A DNA stretch of 56,803 nucleotides. Origin: an uncultured Pelagibacteraceae bacterium. GTDB taxonomy: Bacteria > Pseudomonadota > Alphaproteobacteria > Pelagibacterales > Pelagibacteraceae. Position 1 is the stretch's first letter. Every line of letters begins with the position of its first letter. The position numbers were made by a program, and so were the translations under genes. The stretch spans positions 1 to 56,803 of the forward strand of contig CACJYE010000002.1 in assembly GCA_902597555.1 (NCBI GenBank), in the 5' to 3' direction. The notes under the pieces were generated by a model. It did not search any database. It saw only the letters and a program-made list of their open reading frames with translations, and was not told the DNA's origin. Of this stretch, positions 18,116 through 26,275 are shown piece by piece.

Positions 18116-19370
18116 AGAACAAAGACTAAAGAAAAGACATAATGCAGAAAAAAGATTTAGGTTTTATGGTCTAGCATCAATTTTTTTCGCTTTGTTATTT
18201 GTTTTGATTTTAGTGCATAACATTTTTTCTAAAGGTAGTTCTGCATTTATGAAAACAGCAATAAATGTTGAGGTTTTCTATGATAAAGATCTTCTTGAAT
18301 TGGAACCTGGGGCATCCGAAGAAGAAATATTAGAGGCTGACTTTTTTGATATTACGATAGAAAGTTTGCTAAAGGTATATCCAGCAAAAAACATGGATGA
18401 AGAAGATGCGCTTATAGAACTTTTTACAACTGATGCTGAAATTGAAATAAAAAAAGCTTTTTTAAATAATAAAAATTTAATCGGTAAAAAAATTAATTTA
18501 GAAATCACGGCCTCAGATGATATTGATCAATTACATAAGGGGAATTATCCAAGAGATTTACCTGAAGACAGGAGAAGAATTTCCAATTTCCAGTTAGAAA
18601 TTTACGATGTCTTAGTAGAAAATAAAACAATCACTAAAAATTTTAATAATTACTTTTTTAAAAATGGAGACTCAAGAGATCCAGAAATAGCTGGTATAGG
18701 TGGTGCTCTTGTAGGTTCTTTTTATAGTATTTTAATTTGTTTATTATTGGCATTCCCAGTAGCAGTATTAGCTTCGATCTACCTGGAGGAATTTGCACCT
18801 AAAAATAAAATAACTGATTTCATAGAAATAAATATTAATAACTTGGCCGCTGTACCTTCAATTGTTTATGGTTTATTGGCTCTTCAAATACTTCTAGCTA
18901 CAATTCAATTACCAAGATCTACTCCTCTGGTAGCTGGTATCACTTTGGCGCTTATGACTTTACCTAGAATAATAATTCCTTGTAGGGCTTCTTTGAAGGC
19001 GGTACCGCCATCAATAAGAGAAGGTGCGTTAGCAGTAGGTGCATCAAAATTTCAATCTGTATTTCATCATGTAGTTCCTTTAGCTTTACCTGGTACTTTG
19101 TCAGGAACTATTATTGGATTAGCACAAGCATTAGGAGAAACAGCTCCATTAATTTTGATAGGAATGGTAGCTTTTGTTGTTGATATTCCATCAACACCAA
19201 TTGATCCTTCTTCATCTTTACCCGTACAAGTCTATTTATGGTCAGAGTCTGCTGAGAGAGGGTTTGTTGAAAAAACATCAGCCACTATTATGATGTTATT
19301 AAGTTTTTTGATTGTAATGAATTTTTTAGCAGTATACTTAAGACAAAAATTTGAGAAAAGATGGAACTAA
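18108..19370 (+). CDS. pstA: Phosphate ABC transporter permease PstA
   Basis: A 420-residue permease, partner of PstC. I choose ATG 18108 ([17 protein letters not shown]), overlapping the pstC stop, over an in-frame ATG at 18072 that would extend deep into pstC. An N-terminal helix (about 20-40) is followed by a long periplasmic, acidic region (about 50-195), then the transport domain. That domain has [31 protein letters not shown] and the EAA loop [20 protein letters not shown], followed by [12 protein letters not shown]. The overall layout is that of alphaproteobacterial PstA. It overlaps or abuts pstB. Confidence 0.93.
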   Translation: MTKEQRLKKRHNAEKRFRFYGLASIFFALLFVLILVHNIFSKGSSAFMKTAINVEVFYDKDLLELEPGASEEEILEADFFDITIESLLKVYPAKNMDEEDALIELFTTDAEIEIKKAFLNNKNLIGKKINLEITASDDIDQLHKGNYPRDLPEDRRRISNFQLEIYDVLVENKTITKNFNNYFFKNGDSRDPEIAGIGGALVGSFYSILICLLLAFPVAVLASIYLEEFAPKNKITDFIEININNLAAVPSIVYGLLALQILLATIQLPRSTPLVAGITLALMTLPRIIIPCRASLKAVPPSIREGALAVGASKFQSVFHHVVPLALPGTLSGTIIGLAQALGETAPLILIGMVAFVVDIPSTPIDPSSSLPVQVYLWSESAERGFVEKTSATIMMLLSFLIVMNFLAVYLRQKFEKRWN

Positions 19371-20131
19371 TGAATAATGTAAAAATAAAATCTAAAAATC
19401 TAAATGTCTATTATGGAGAAAAACAAGCTTTGTTTGATGTGAATTTAGATTTAAACGAAAAAGAAGTTACTGCTTTAATTGGGCCATCAGGATGTGGAAA
19501 ATCTACCTTTATTAGATGTATAAACAGAATGAATGATGTAATCGATATTTGTAAAGTATCTGGAAACATTGAAATAGATGGTGTTGAAATCAACGATAAA
19601 AATTTAGATGTAGTATCTTTAAGAGAAAGAGTAGGAATGGTTTTTCAAAAACCAAATCCATTTCCAAAAAGCATATATGATAATATTTCTTATGGTCCAA
19701 AAATTCATGGAAAAGGTGAAACTAAAAGTGAATTAGATGAAATCGTAGAAAATAGTTTAAAAAAAGCTGCATTGTGGGAAGAAGTTAAAGATAGACTCGA
19801 TGAACCTGGAACTGGTCTTTCTGGTGGTCAACAACAACGTCTTTGTATTGCTAGAGCAATTTCTGTTAATCCTGAAGTTATATTAATGGACGAACCTTGT
19901 TCTGCTCTAGATCCTATTGCAACGGCAAAAATTGAAGAATTAATTGATGAACTAAAAAAAACTTACACTATTGTAATTGTGACGCATTCAATGGCACAGG
20001 CAGTTAGAGTTTCGCAGAAAACAGGGTTTTTTCACCTTGGTAAATTAATCGAAGTAGGCAAAACAGAGAAAATTTTTAAAAATCCTGACAATAAAATGAC
20101 ACAAGACTATATTACAGGTAGATTTGGATAA
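19361..20131 (+). CDS. pstB: Phosphate ABC transporter ATP-binding protein PstB
   Basis: A 256-residue ABC ATPase. Walker A is GPSGCGKST near residue 39, the Q-loop is [15 protein letters not shown], the signature [14 protein letters not shown] is near 150 and Walker B is [13 protein letters not shown]; all are diagnostic of PstB. Two starts are possible: ATG 19361, or ATG 19370, which would give the 1-nt TAATG overlap with pstA seen repeatedly in this region. I kept the longer form. It energises PstCA and, with PhoU, signals phosphate status to PhoR. Confidence 0.95.
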   Translation: MELMNNVKIKSKNLNVYYGEKQALFDVNLDLNEKEVTALIGPSGCGKSTFIRCINRMNDVIDICKVSGNIEIDGVEINDKNLDVVSLRERVGMVFQKPNPFPKSIYDNISYGPKIHGKGETKSELDEIVENSLKKAALWEEVKDRLDEPGTGLSGGQQQRLCIARAISVNPEVILMDEPCSALDPIATAKIEELIDELKKTYTIVIVTHSMAQAVRVSQKTGFFHLGKLIEVGKTEKIFKNPDNKMTQDYITGRFG

Positions 20132-20134
20132 ATT

Positions 20135-20827
20135 ATGAGCAATGAACACACAGTAAAATCTTATGAAGAAGAATTAAGGTACTTAATAGACTCTGTCATA
20201 AAAATGGGAAGTTTAACAGAGTCTCAATTAGTTGATTCAATGGATGCGGTAATTAAAGTTGATAAAGATTCAATTGATAAAATTATTAAAAGTGATGATG
20301 AAATAAATAAATTTAGATCTAAAATTGATACTCAAATAATGACATTGTTGGTAAAGAGAGCGCCAATGGCAATTGATTTAAGAGAAACAATTAGCTCATT
20401 AAAAATATCTCAAGATTTAGAAAGAATTGGAGATTTATCTAAAAGTAATGCAAAAAAAGTCAAACCCCTTCCATTAGATTTACCTGAGGAACTTTTAGGT
20501 AATTTAAAAAGACTAGGTGATTTAGTTATAAAGCAGTTAAATGATGTACTCGATAGTTATGTTAACAAAAATTATGATAAAGCAAAAGAAGTGTGGGAAA
20601 AAGACGAACAAGTAGATGACCTTACTTATATTGCTATGGAAAGTGTAATTGATTTTCTCTCTAAAGATAAAAAGAATTTAGACTTTTCAACACATTTGAT
20701 TTTTGCAACAAAAAATCTTGAAAGAGCAGGTGATCATATAACAAATATTGCCGAGTCAATATGTTTTTTAATTAAAGGTGAATATTTAAAAGGAAGCAGA
20801 CCTAAAGGAAAAGTTATTCAGCAATAA
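20135..20827 (+). CDS. phoU: Phosphate signalling protein PhoU
   Basis: A 230-residue all-helical cytoplasmic protein with two PhoU three-helix repeats. The metal-binding-type signatures are DLRETISSLKISQDLERIGD (residues about 88-107) and ATKNLERAGDHITNIAES (about 189-206). It is the negative regulator linking PstSCAB to PhoR. It follows pstB by 3 nt and is followed by phoB after 1 nt, so all are in one operon. Confidence 0.95.
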   Translation: MSNEHTVKSYEEELRYLIDSVIKMGSLTESQLVDSMDAVIKVDKDSIDKIIKSDDEINKFRSKIDTQIMTLLVKRAPMAIDLRETISSLKISQDLERIGDLSKSNAKKVKPLPLDLPEELLGNLKRLGDLVIKQLNDVLDSYVNKNYDKAKEVWEKDEQVDDLTYIAMESVIDFLSKDKKNLDFSTHLIFATKNLERAGDHITNIAESICFLIKGEYLKGSRPKGKVIQQ

Positions 20828-20828
20828 A

Positions 20829-21509
20829 ATGAATGGCAAAATATTTATTATTGAGGACGAACCTTCAATAATTCAATTAGTTCAACATAATCTAGAAAAA
20901 AATGGTTTTATAGTTTCATCATCAGTAAATGGCAATGATGGCTTAAAAGAATTAAAAAAATTTCAGCCAGATTTACTTTTATTAGATTGGATGCTGCCTG
21001 ATCTCTCCGGTATTGAAATTTGTAAAAATATTAGAAAAGACAATAGTATCAAAAATTTACCTGTAATTATGTTAACCGCTAAAGGCGAAGAGGAAGATAA
21101 AATAAAAGGTTTAGATAGCGGTGTTGATGATTATTTAACTAAACCATTTAGTTTTAATGAGCTTATGGCTAGAATTAAAGCTGTTTTAAGAAGATCTAAC
21201 CCTAACACTGTATCTGATAATTTAGAGTTTGAAGATTTAGTTTTAGATAGGATTGAAAAAAGAGTTTACAGAGATAAAAAAGAAATACAACTTGGACCTA
21301 CGGAATTTAGGTTACTAGAATTTTTTTTGGTAAATCCAAAGAGAGTTTATTCTAGAGATCAGATTTTAGAAAATGTTTGGCCCAATAATATAAATGTTGA
21401 AAGCAGAACTATTGATGTTCATATCAGAAGATTAAGAAAATCAATTAATATCCAAAATAAAAAAGAACTTATTAGAACTGTAAGATCCTCTGGTTATTCA
21501 CTAATTTAA
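20829..21509 (+). CDS. phoB: Phosphate regulon response regulator PhoB
   Basis: A 226-residue OmpR-type response regulator. The receiver domain (1-120) has the acidic pocket EDE at 9-11, the phospho-acceptor Asp in LLLDWMLPD near 53, and the switch Lys in LTKPF near 102. The winged-helix DNA-binding domain (about 130-225) has LGPTEFRLLEFF, SRDQILENVW and SRTIDVHIRRLRKS. It is the likely binder of the two Pho boxes described. It is the last gene of the pst operon and ends 8 nt from a convergent small gene. Confidence 0.95.
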   Translation: MNGKIFIIEDEPSIIQLVQHNLEKNGFIVSSSVNGNDGLKELKKFQPDLLLLDWMLPDLSGIEICKNIRKDNSIKNLPVIMLTAKGEEEDKIKGLDSGVDDYLTKPFSFNELMARIKAVLRRSNPNTVSDNLEFEDLVLDRIEKRVYRDKKEIQLGPTEFRLLEFFLVNPKRVYSRDQILENVWPNNINVESRTIDVHIRRLRKSINIQNKKELIRTVRSSGYSLI

Positions 21510-21517
21510 GAAAATCT

Positions 21518-21739
21518 TTAAAATATAATTTTATAAACTCCAATTACAAACAATGGTATTTGTAATCCAAAGTTGGTTAAAATAGCCTTATCTTTTGATA
21601 AAAATCCTGCAATGGTCCAACCGACAACTCCTAATCCATGAAAGTAAATATTGATAGGGTAGATATTTAAATTAGTTAACAATATTCCTGTTAAAACAAG
21701 AGCTGTACTAATCCATTTTAAATATTTTTTGATAAACAT
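21518..21739 (-). CDS. Small conserved-type membrane protein, 73 aa, unknown function
   Basis: A 73-residue hydrophobic protein. Charged N-terminus MFIKKYLKW, a first helix (about 9-24), a short NLNIYP loop, a helix around 30-46 with GLGVVGW, a KDK turn and a last helix (about 55-72). The start is unusually well supported: AGAGGAGACT lies just upstream of the ATG, one of the clearest ribosome sites in the window. I recognise the style from small proteins of marine bacteria but cannot assign a function. It is convergent with phoB and the stops are 8 nt apart. Confidence 0.75.
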   Translation of the reverse strand: MFIKKYLKWISTALVLTGILLTNLNIYPINIYFHGLGVVGWTIAGFLSKDKAILTNFGLQIPLFVIGVYKIIF

Positions 21740-21813
21740 AGTCTCCTCTATATGTAATTTTTTTTACGAATTTATTACAATTATAAATGAAACTAAAATC
21801 TTAAATTTATAAT

Positions 21814-22695
21814 TCAATTTTTTTGAAGCTCATAAATCGAAACATAATGTTTCTTCTTTGGCAGTGGGATTATGGTTGGAACTTTAGTCAATCTTGGTTT
21901 TATTGATTTATTTCCTACAATTATATTTTTGTCATAATTTTCCAAATCAACCTCAGGATGAGGATTTCCATCATTGATTAATGGCCACGCATCACAAGCT
22001 CTATATCCAAATAAAATTAAGGGTCTTGAGTTATTCATTTGATTGTGTCCAGACCCATGAACTGATCTACAATGAAAAAATACTACTGTTCCAGCCGTTC
22101 CAGTTATGGAAACACTATCCTTAGTTCCTATTCTATTTTTCTTAGTATCTATTTTTCCAACAAAAAAATTTTCTTTGCTGTGATGGCTGTACAATTTCTT
22201 TTTGTGTGATTTTTTTATTATTTTAAGCGGCCCGTTTTTTTCATAGCAATCATCTAAATATATACCAACTGTAATTAAATCATCGTTTGTATGAGGGTAA
22301 AAAGCCCAATCTTGGTGCCATCCAATTTCACTACCTTTTTTCTTATTTGGAAGCTTAAAATTTAATTTACCTAGATGAAATCTCACTGTTCCACCTAATA
22401 ATTTTTTAGCTATAGATATAATTCTTTTATCTCTAGATAAATCATAGAAGATTTTATGTCTGTTCTGAGGATTATTAAGTCTTAAAATTTCTTTATTATT
22501 AGAAGAGCCTGAATTGTAGACAAAATGGTAATTATTGTAAGATTGAGTTCCATTTGCACCATTACCATTTTTTTTCTTTTTTTCTTTAGAAATTATTTCA
22601 TTAACAATTTTATTAATTTTATTTATCTTTGTTTGAGAAATTAGATTTTCTTTAACGAGAAAGCCATTTTTTTTAAATAAATTTAAATCATTCAT
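21814..22695 (-). CDS. Phytanoyl-CoA dioxygenase (PhyH) family protein
   Basis: A 293-residue Fe(II)/2-oxoglutarate-dependent oxygenase. The HxD part of the iron triad is in IGWHQDWAF (about residues 125-133), the distal His is in SVHGSGHN (about 212-219), and the 2-oxoglutarate-binding Arg is probably in NNSRPLILFGYRA. The substrate cannot be told; members act on ectoine, syringomycin precursors, phytanoyl-CoA and other small molecules. It lies 85 nt from the isomerase-like gene upstream on the same strand, so co-transcription is possible but not clear. Confidence 0.85.
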   Translation of the reverse strand: MNDLNLFKKNGFLVKENLISQTKINKINKIVNEIISKEKKKKNGNGANGTQSYNNYHFVYNSGSSNNKEILRLNNPQNRHKIFYDLSRDKRIISIAKKLLGGTVRFHLGKLNFKLPNKKKGSEIGWHQDWAFYPHTNDDLITVGIYLDDCYEKNGPLKIIKKSHKKKLYSHHSKENFFVGKIDTKKNRIGTKDSVSITGTAGTVVFFHCRSVHGSGHNQMNNSRPLILFGYRACDAWPLINDGNPHPEVDLENYDKNIIVGNKSIKPRLTKVPTIIPLPKKKHYVSIYELQKN

Positions 22696-22780
22696 AAATG
22701 TAGATTATAAATAAAAATAAATCTTCTTATAAAAAATACAATGTTTAATTAAATTATTAATAAAATTTAGTAATTTTAAA

Positions 22781-23374
22781 TTATTTTTTTAATGCATCTT
22801 CAAGATAATCCAATCTATCTTGACCCCAAAAAATCTCGTTATTTAAGACATATGAAGGAGCACCAAATACATGGTTATTAACTGCATCTTTTGAATTTTT
22901 TTGGTACTCAATGTTTACTTCGTCAGTTAAAGCTAAGTTCTTCATTTCCTCAAAATTTAAATTTAATTTTTCACAAATTTCCTGAAGTATTTTGTGATCT
23001 GAAAGATCTTTATCCATAGACCATAAATATTTTAAACACTCATTTCCAAAAAGAAGTTTATTTCCCATTTTATTTGAAGCGATTACAAATTTTGCTGGCA
23101 AATGTGGATCACTAGGTGGAAAAAATTTTGGCTGTTTAATTATTGGCAAACCTAATTTATTTGAAATTCTCTCCATTTCTAAAAGTCTGTACTTTTGTCT
23201 AGCAGGGTGTCTTTTAGGAACTGGTAATCCTCCAGTATTTGGAAAAATTTCACCAACTAAATCAAGTGGTTTTTCTATGACTTCTAAATTATATTTGCTA
23301 ACTATTTTTGTAAATCTATCAGCACCTAGATAAGTAAATGGAGACAAGACACTAAAATAATATTCAATTTTCAT
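22781..23374 (-). CDS. DsbA-like 2-hydroxychromene-2-carboxylate isomerase family protein
   Basis: A 197-residue thioredoxin-fold protein of the HCCA isomerase/kappa-GST class. The start IEYYFSVLSPFTYLGADRF has Ser in the glutathione-activating position where DsbA has CxxC. The end shows VFGAPSYVLNNEIFWGQDRLDYLE, with the cis-Pro of GAPS. Predicted glutathione-dependent isomerase or transferase; naphthalene-type catabolism is unlikely here, so the true substrate is open. It follows the peroxiredoxin-like gene by 7 nt, so they are probably co-transcribed. Confidence 0.85.
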   Translation of the reverse strand: MKIEYYFSVLSPFTYLGADRFTKIVSKYNLEVIEKPLDLVGEIFPNTGGLPVPKRHPARQKYRLLEMERISNKLGLPIIKQPKFFPPSDPHLPAKFVIASNKMGNKLLFGNECLKYLWSMDKDLSDHKILQEICEKLNLNFEEMKNLALTDEVNIEYQKNSKDAVNNHVFGAPSYVLNNEIFWGQDRLDYLEDALKK

Positions 23375-23381
23375 TATTTAT

Positions 23382-23921
23382 TTAGTTAAGTGCAAACTGC
23401 TTAATTTTTTCAAATTCAAAATGATCTGCAATGTCCTTTTTAGCATAATAAACATCTTGAACTACACCATCCTCATTAATTAGGACGTCAGTTACAGCTA
23501 TATCTAAATGACCTTTTATTCTTGTAGGAATATATCCTTTTATCATAGCAGGAATAATTTTATGTGCTTTAAACAACATTGCGTTAAGTGTTTTACTCAC
23601 TGATCTCTCAATTTCATATTTTTGGAAATATTCAAAATTTTCATCTGCTAACACTGTGAATGGTAAATTTTTATGTTTATCCATATACAATTTTAAATTA
23701 TCTACTGGTGAATGAAATATTCCAACATGTGTAAAGTTATTTCCAAGTTCACCAAATTTCTTACTAATTTCATTAAGTCTTAGATTGCAGAAGCTACAAC
23801 CAGCAATTCTATAAAAAGTTAATAAGACTTTTTTTCCCAACGTCTGAGATAAATTAAATGAATTACCATTTTGATCTGGTAGTGTAATTTCCTCTAATTT
23901 GTCTCCAATACTGATTTTCAT
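23382..23921 (-). CDS. Peroxiredoxin-like (AhpC/TSA) family protein
   Basis: A 179-residue thioredoxin-fold protein. Residues 1-30 (GDKLEEITLPDQNGNSFNLS) are the usual AhpC/TSA start, followed by LLTFYRIAGCSFCNLRLNEI with a CxxC in place of the peroxiredoxin PxxxTxxC motif. It belongs to the redoxin branch often annotated 'peroxiredoxin-like' and probably acts on thiols or peroxides in the cytoplasm; there is no signal peptide. It forms a two-gene unit with the glutathione-type isomerase. Confidence 0.82.
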   Translation of the reverse strand: MKISIGDKLEEITLPDQNGNSFNLSQTLGKKVLLTFYRIAGCSFCNLRLNEISKKFGELGNNFTHVGIFHSPVDNLKLYMDKHKNLPFTVLADENFEYFQKYEIERSVSKTLNAMLFKAHKIIPAMIKGYIPTRIKGHLDIAVTDVLINEDGVVQDVYYAKKDIADHFEFEKIKQFALN

Positions 23922-24004
23922 AATGGTAAGATATAATATTAAGTTTAAATTATTTAACTTAATTTTAGCACATTTATAATTATTATAATATTTAATTTCC
24001 TCAA

Positions 24005-24259
24005 TTAATGGTTGTTATTTTCTAAATCCTTAACATCCTTTTCACTAATCTCTTCAATAGGTTTATGAATTTTCCAGTTTTTCGTAGTTCCATCAATTGA
24101 TCTAGAAGTTATAACTGTTTCAGTAGGTGGACAATCAGGTTCATGACAATTTAATTCTGCAATGCTTAAAATTGTACTTTCTGGTATTTCATATTTTTTT
24201 ATAAAATAATTTTTTATATTCTGAATTGTTTCTAAATTTGGTTTTTTTTTATTAAACAT
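24005..24259 (-). CDS. Small Cys-containing protein of the zinc operon, 84 aa, unknown function
   Basis: I place the start at the ATG ending at 24259 (MFNKKKPNLETIQ), 4 nt after the WD40 stop, instead of an upstream in-frame start inside the WD40 gene. The 84-residue product has a helical N-terminus, a beta segment with ILSIAELNCHEPDCPPTETV (Cys, His and Cys close together, about residues 32-51), and a WKIHKP motif. No function is recognised. The C-H-x-x-x-C cluster and its position as fourth gene behind znuA, cobW and WD40 suggest a role in zinc handling, which is inference. Confidence 0.75.
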   Translation of the reverse strand: MFNKKKPNLETIQNIKNYFIKKYEIPESTILSIAELNCHEPDCPPTETVITSRSIDGTTKNWKIHKPIEEISEKDVKDLENNNH

Positions 24260-24263
24260 TTTT

Positions 24264-25298
24264 TTATTGATCCCAAATTGAAGTCCACAAAGTATTTCCA
24301 CTCATGTCACCAATAAATATACTTGATTTATCGTCAGTCATTACGATCGCACTAACTTCAGAACCTGTGAAACTCCTAATTATTATAGTGTTATTCTCAT
24401 TTTCAATTTGAGATAAAAAAACAGAACCATCACTCAAACCAGCAAAAATTGCTTTTTCATCAGGGAATCGTTCTATAAATGTAACTTGATTATTACCTAC
24501 ATAAGGAACACAAATAGGTGTGCGTCCCATAGGTCCCTCACCGTCAAAAGGCCAACATATTGCATCTATTGCTCCTGATGTTGCCAAGTAACTTGTGTCA
24601 TCAATAAATGCAAAACTTTTGACTTTTGAGCCATATCCTGACATAGCAAAATCAAGCTTATCTTTTAATCGCCAGCAACGAAGTACATTTTCTTGCATGG
24701 ATGTTACCAAGTATTTACCATCTGGGCTAAAACTCACTTTATTGTGAGAACCTTTCCAATCTAATTTTGTTGATTTCCACTTATTGCTGTAATCTTTTTT
24801 CCAAACTGTAACACCTCCGTATCTAGATACAGCCAACCGTCTTCCTTTAGCATCAAATGCCAAACCTCCAATTGTACTATCATGATTTAAAGATTTTGGT
24901 TCTTTTTTATTTTTATCCCAATAATAAACTACCTTACCCGAAGAACAAACTAGGTTTCCATTATGTGCTGCAACATGATCTACCCATCGTGAACCAAAGT
25001 TTGTAACTTCATTTATTTCTCCGTTAAGTGAAATTTTTAAAAAATAACCATCATCACCACCAGTTAAAATGTTATCACCATCCTTTGCCATACAAAGAAT
25101 CACACCTTTATGAGCCTTCAAAGTTTTGTGTTTTTCTCCAGAACTGAAAATTCTTATAGTACCATCGCCAAAACCAGCAGCTATATAATTACCAATTGAA
25201 ACTGCGCAGGTTACTGGAACTCCAATTTCTAACTGAATTCCTCTTTGCTCAAATTTAGTTTTATCTAACTGTGGAAATTGATTTAAATCAGTTGTCAT
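24264..25298 (-). CDS. WD40 beta-propeller protein of the zinc operon
   Basis: A 344-residue soluble protein with about seven degenerate WD40 blades. Examples are IAAGFGDGTIRIFSSGEKHKT, LTGGDDGYFLKI, VSFSPDGKYLVTSMQENVLRCW and SSIFIGDMSGNTLW. There is no signal peptide, so it is probably a cytoplasmic scaffold. Its ATG overlaps the cobW stop (ATGA), which ties it to zinc homeostasis. WD40 proteins next to CobW GTPases occur in other alphaproteobacteria as far as I recall; the molecular role is unknown. Cys and His are scattered and do not form an obvious metal site. Confidence 0.85.
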   Translation of the reverse strand: MTTDLNQFPQLDKTKFEQRGIQLEIGVPVTCAVSIGNYIAAGFGDGTIRIFSSGEKHKTLKAHKGVILCMAKDGDNILTGGDDGYFLKISLNGEINEVTNFGSRWVDHVAAHNGNLVCSSGKVVYYWDKNKKEPKSLNHDSTIGGLAFDAKGRRLAVSRYGGVTVWKKDYSNKWKSTKLDWKGSHNKVSFSPDGKYLVTSMQENVLRCWRLKDKLDFAMSGYGSKVKSFAFIDDTSYLATSGAIDAICWPFDGEGPMGRTPICVPYVGNNQVTFIERFPDEKAIFAGLSDGSVFLSQIENENNTIIIRSFTGSEVSAIVMTDDKSSIFIGDMSGNTLWTSIWDQ

Positions 25299-26266
25299 TC
25301 TGATTTACAGGCTTCAAATCCTTCTTTTAAATTCATGGTTTCTAGGTTACGTCCAATAAACACTAGTCTAGAGCTACGTTCTTTATCGTCTGGCCATTTT
25401 CCCATTGGAGAAGCGTCCATCAACATATGAACACCTTGAAATACATATCGATCATTTTCACCTTTGAAATCAAGTATTCCTTTAGTTCTCATAATATCTT
25501 GACCTTTTGTCTGCAAAAGTTTTCCAAACCAGTTTTGAAATTTTTCCATGTCTAGAGGTTTGTCAGATACGAATGATAAACTTGTAACATCATCATCATG
25601 TTCATGATCATGATCTGACTCAAGAAAATCTGGTTCTACCTCTAAAATACGTTTTAAACTAAAAGCATCAAGATTAAGAATTTCCTTTAGTGGTGCTCCA
25701 CATTTTGTTGTTTTAATAATTTTAGCAAAAGGATTAATTTTACGAATTCTCTTTGTTACTACGTCTATATTCTCATCTTTCACAAGATCTATTTTGTTTA
25801 GTAATATTACATCACCAAAAGCAATTTGTTCCTCAGCTTCGTGATGATCTTCAATTTGTGAGCTTAGATGAACTGCATCAGCAACTGTAACAATTGCATC
25901 TAGCTTTGTTTTATTTGCTACATCTTGATCTACAAAGAAGGTTTGAGCTACAGGAGCTGGATCTGCTAAACCTGTTGTTTCAACTATAATTGCATCAAGT
26001 TTATCAGCTCGCTTCATTAACCCACTAAGAATTCTAATTAGGTCACCTCTGACTGTGCAGCATATACAGCCATTGTTCATTTCAAAAACTTCCTCGTCAG
26101 CATCCACTACAAGGTCATTATCAATACCTTGTTCACCAAATTCATTTACAATAACAGCGTACTTTTGACCGTGCTGTTCTGTAAGAATTCTATTAAGAAG
26201 TGTAGTTTTTCCAGCACCAAGAAAACCTGTTAAGACAGTAACAGGTACTTGGTGCTTGTTTTCCAT
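25295..26266 (-). CDS. CobW/COG0523 family GTPase, probable zinc metallochaperone
   Basis: A 323-residue G3E GTPase. Walker A GFLGAGKT is at residues 14-21, the metal-binding CxCC motif GCICC at 66-70, a switch region is in VETTGLADP, the base-recognition motif LLNKIDLV is near 155, and a His/Asp-rich loop (SDHDHEHDDD) near 217 precedes the CobW_C domain. In the Zur-regulated subgroup these proteins (ZigA, ZagA) deliver zinc to client enzymes under scarcity. The neighbouring znuA (9 nt upstream) and Zur boxes support zinc over cobalt as the metal. Confidence 0.9.
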   Translation of the reverse strand: MENKHQVPVTVLTGFLGAGKTTLLNRILTEQHGQKYAVIVNEFGEQGIDNDLVVDADEEVFEMNNGCICCTVRGDLIRILSGLMKRADKLDAIIVETTGLADPAPVAQTFFVDQDVANKTKLDAIVTVADAVHLSSQIEDHHEAEEQIAFGDVILLNKIDLVKDENIDVVTKRIRKINPFAKIIKTTKCGAPLKEILNLDAFSLKRILEVEPDFLESDHDHEHDDDVTSLSFVSDKPLDMEKFQNWFGKLLQTKGQDIMRTKGILDFKGENDRYVFQGVHMLMDASPMGKWPDDKERSSRLVFIGRNLETMNLKEGFEACKSE

Positions 26267-26275
26267 TAATAACGA

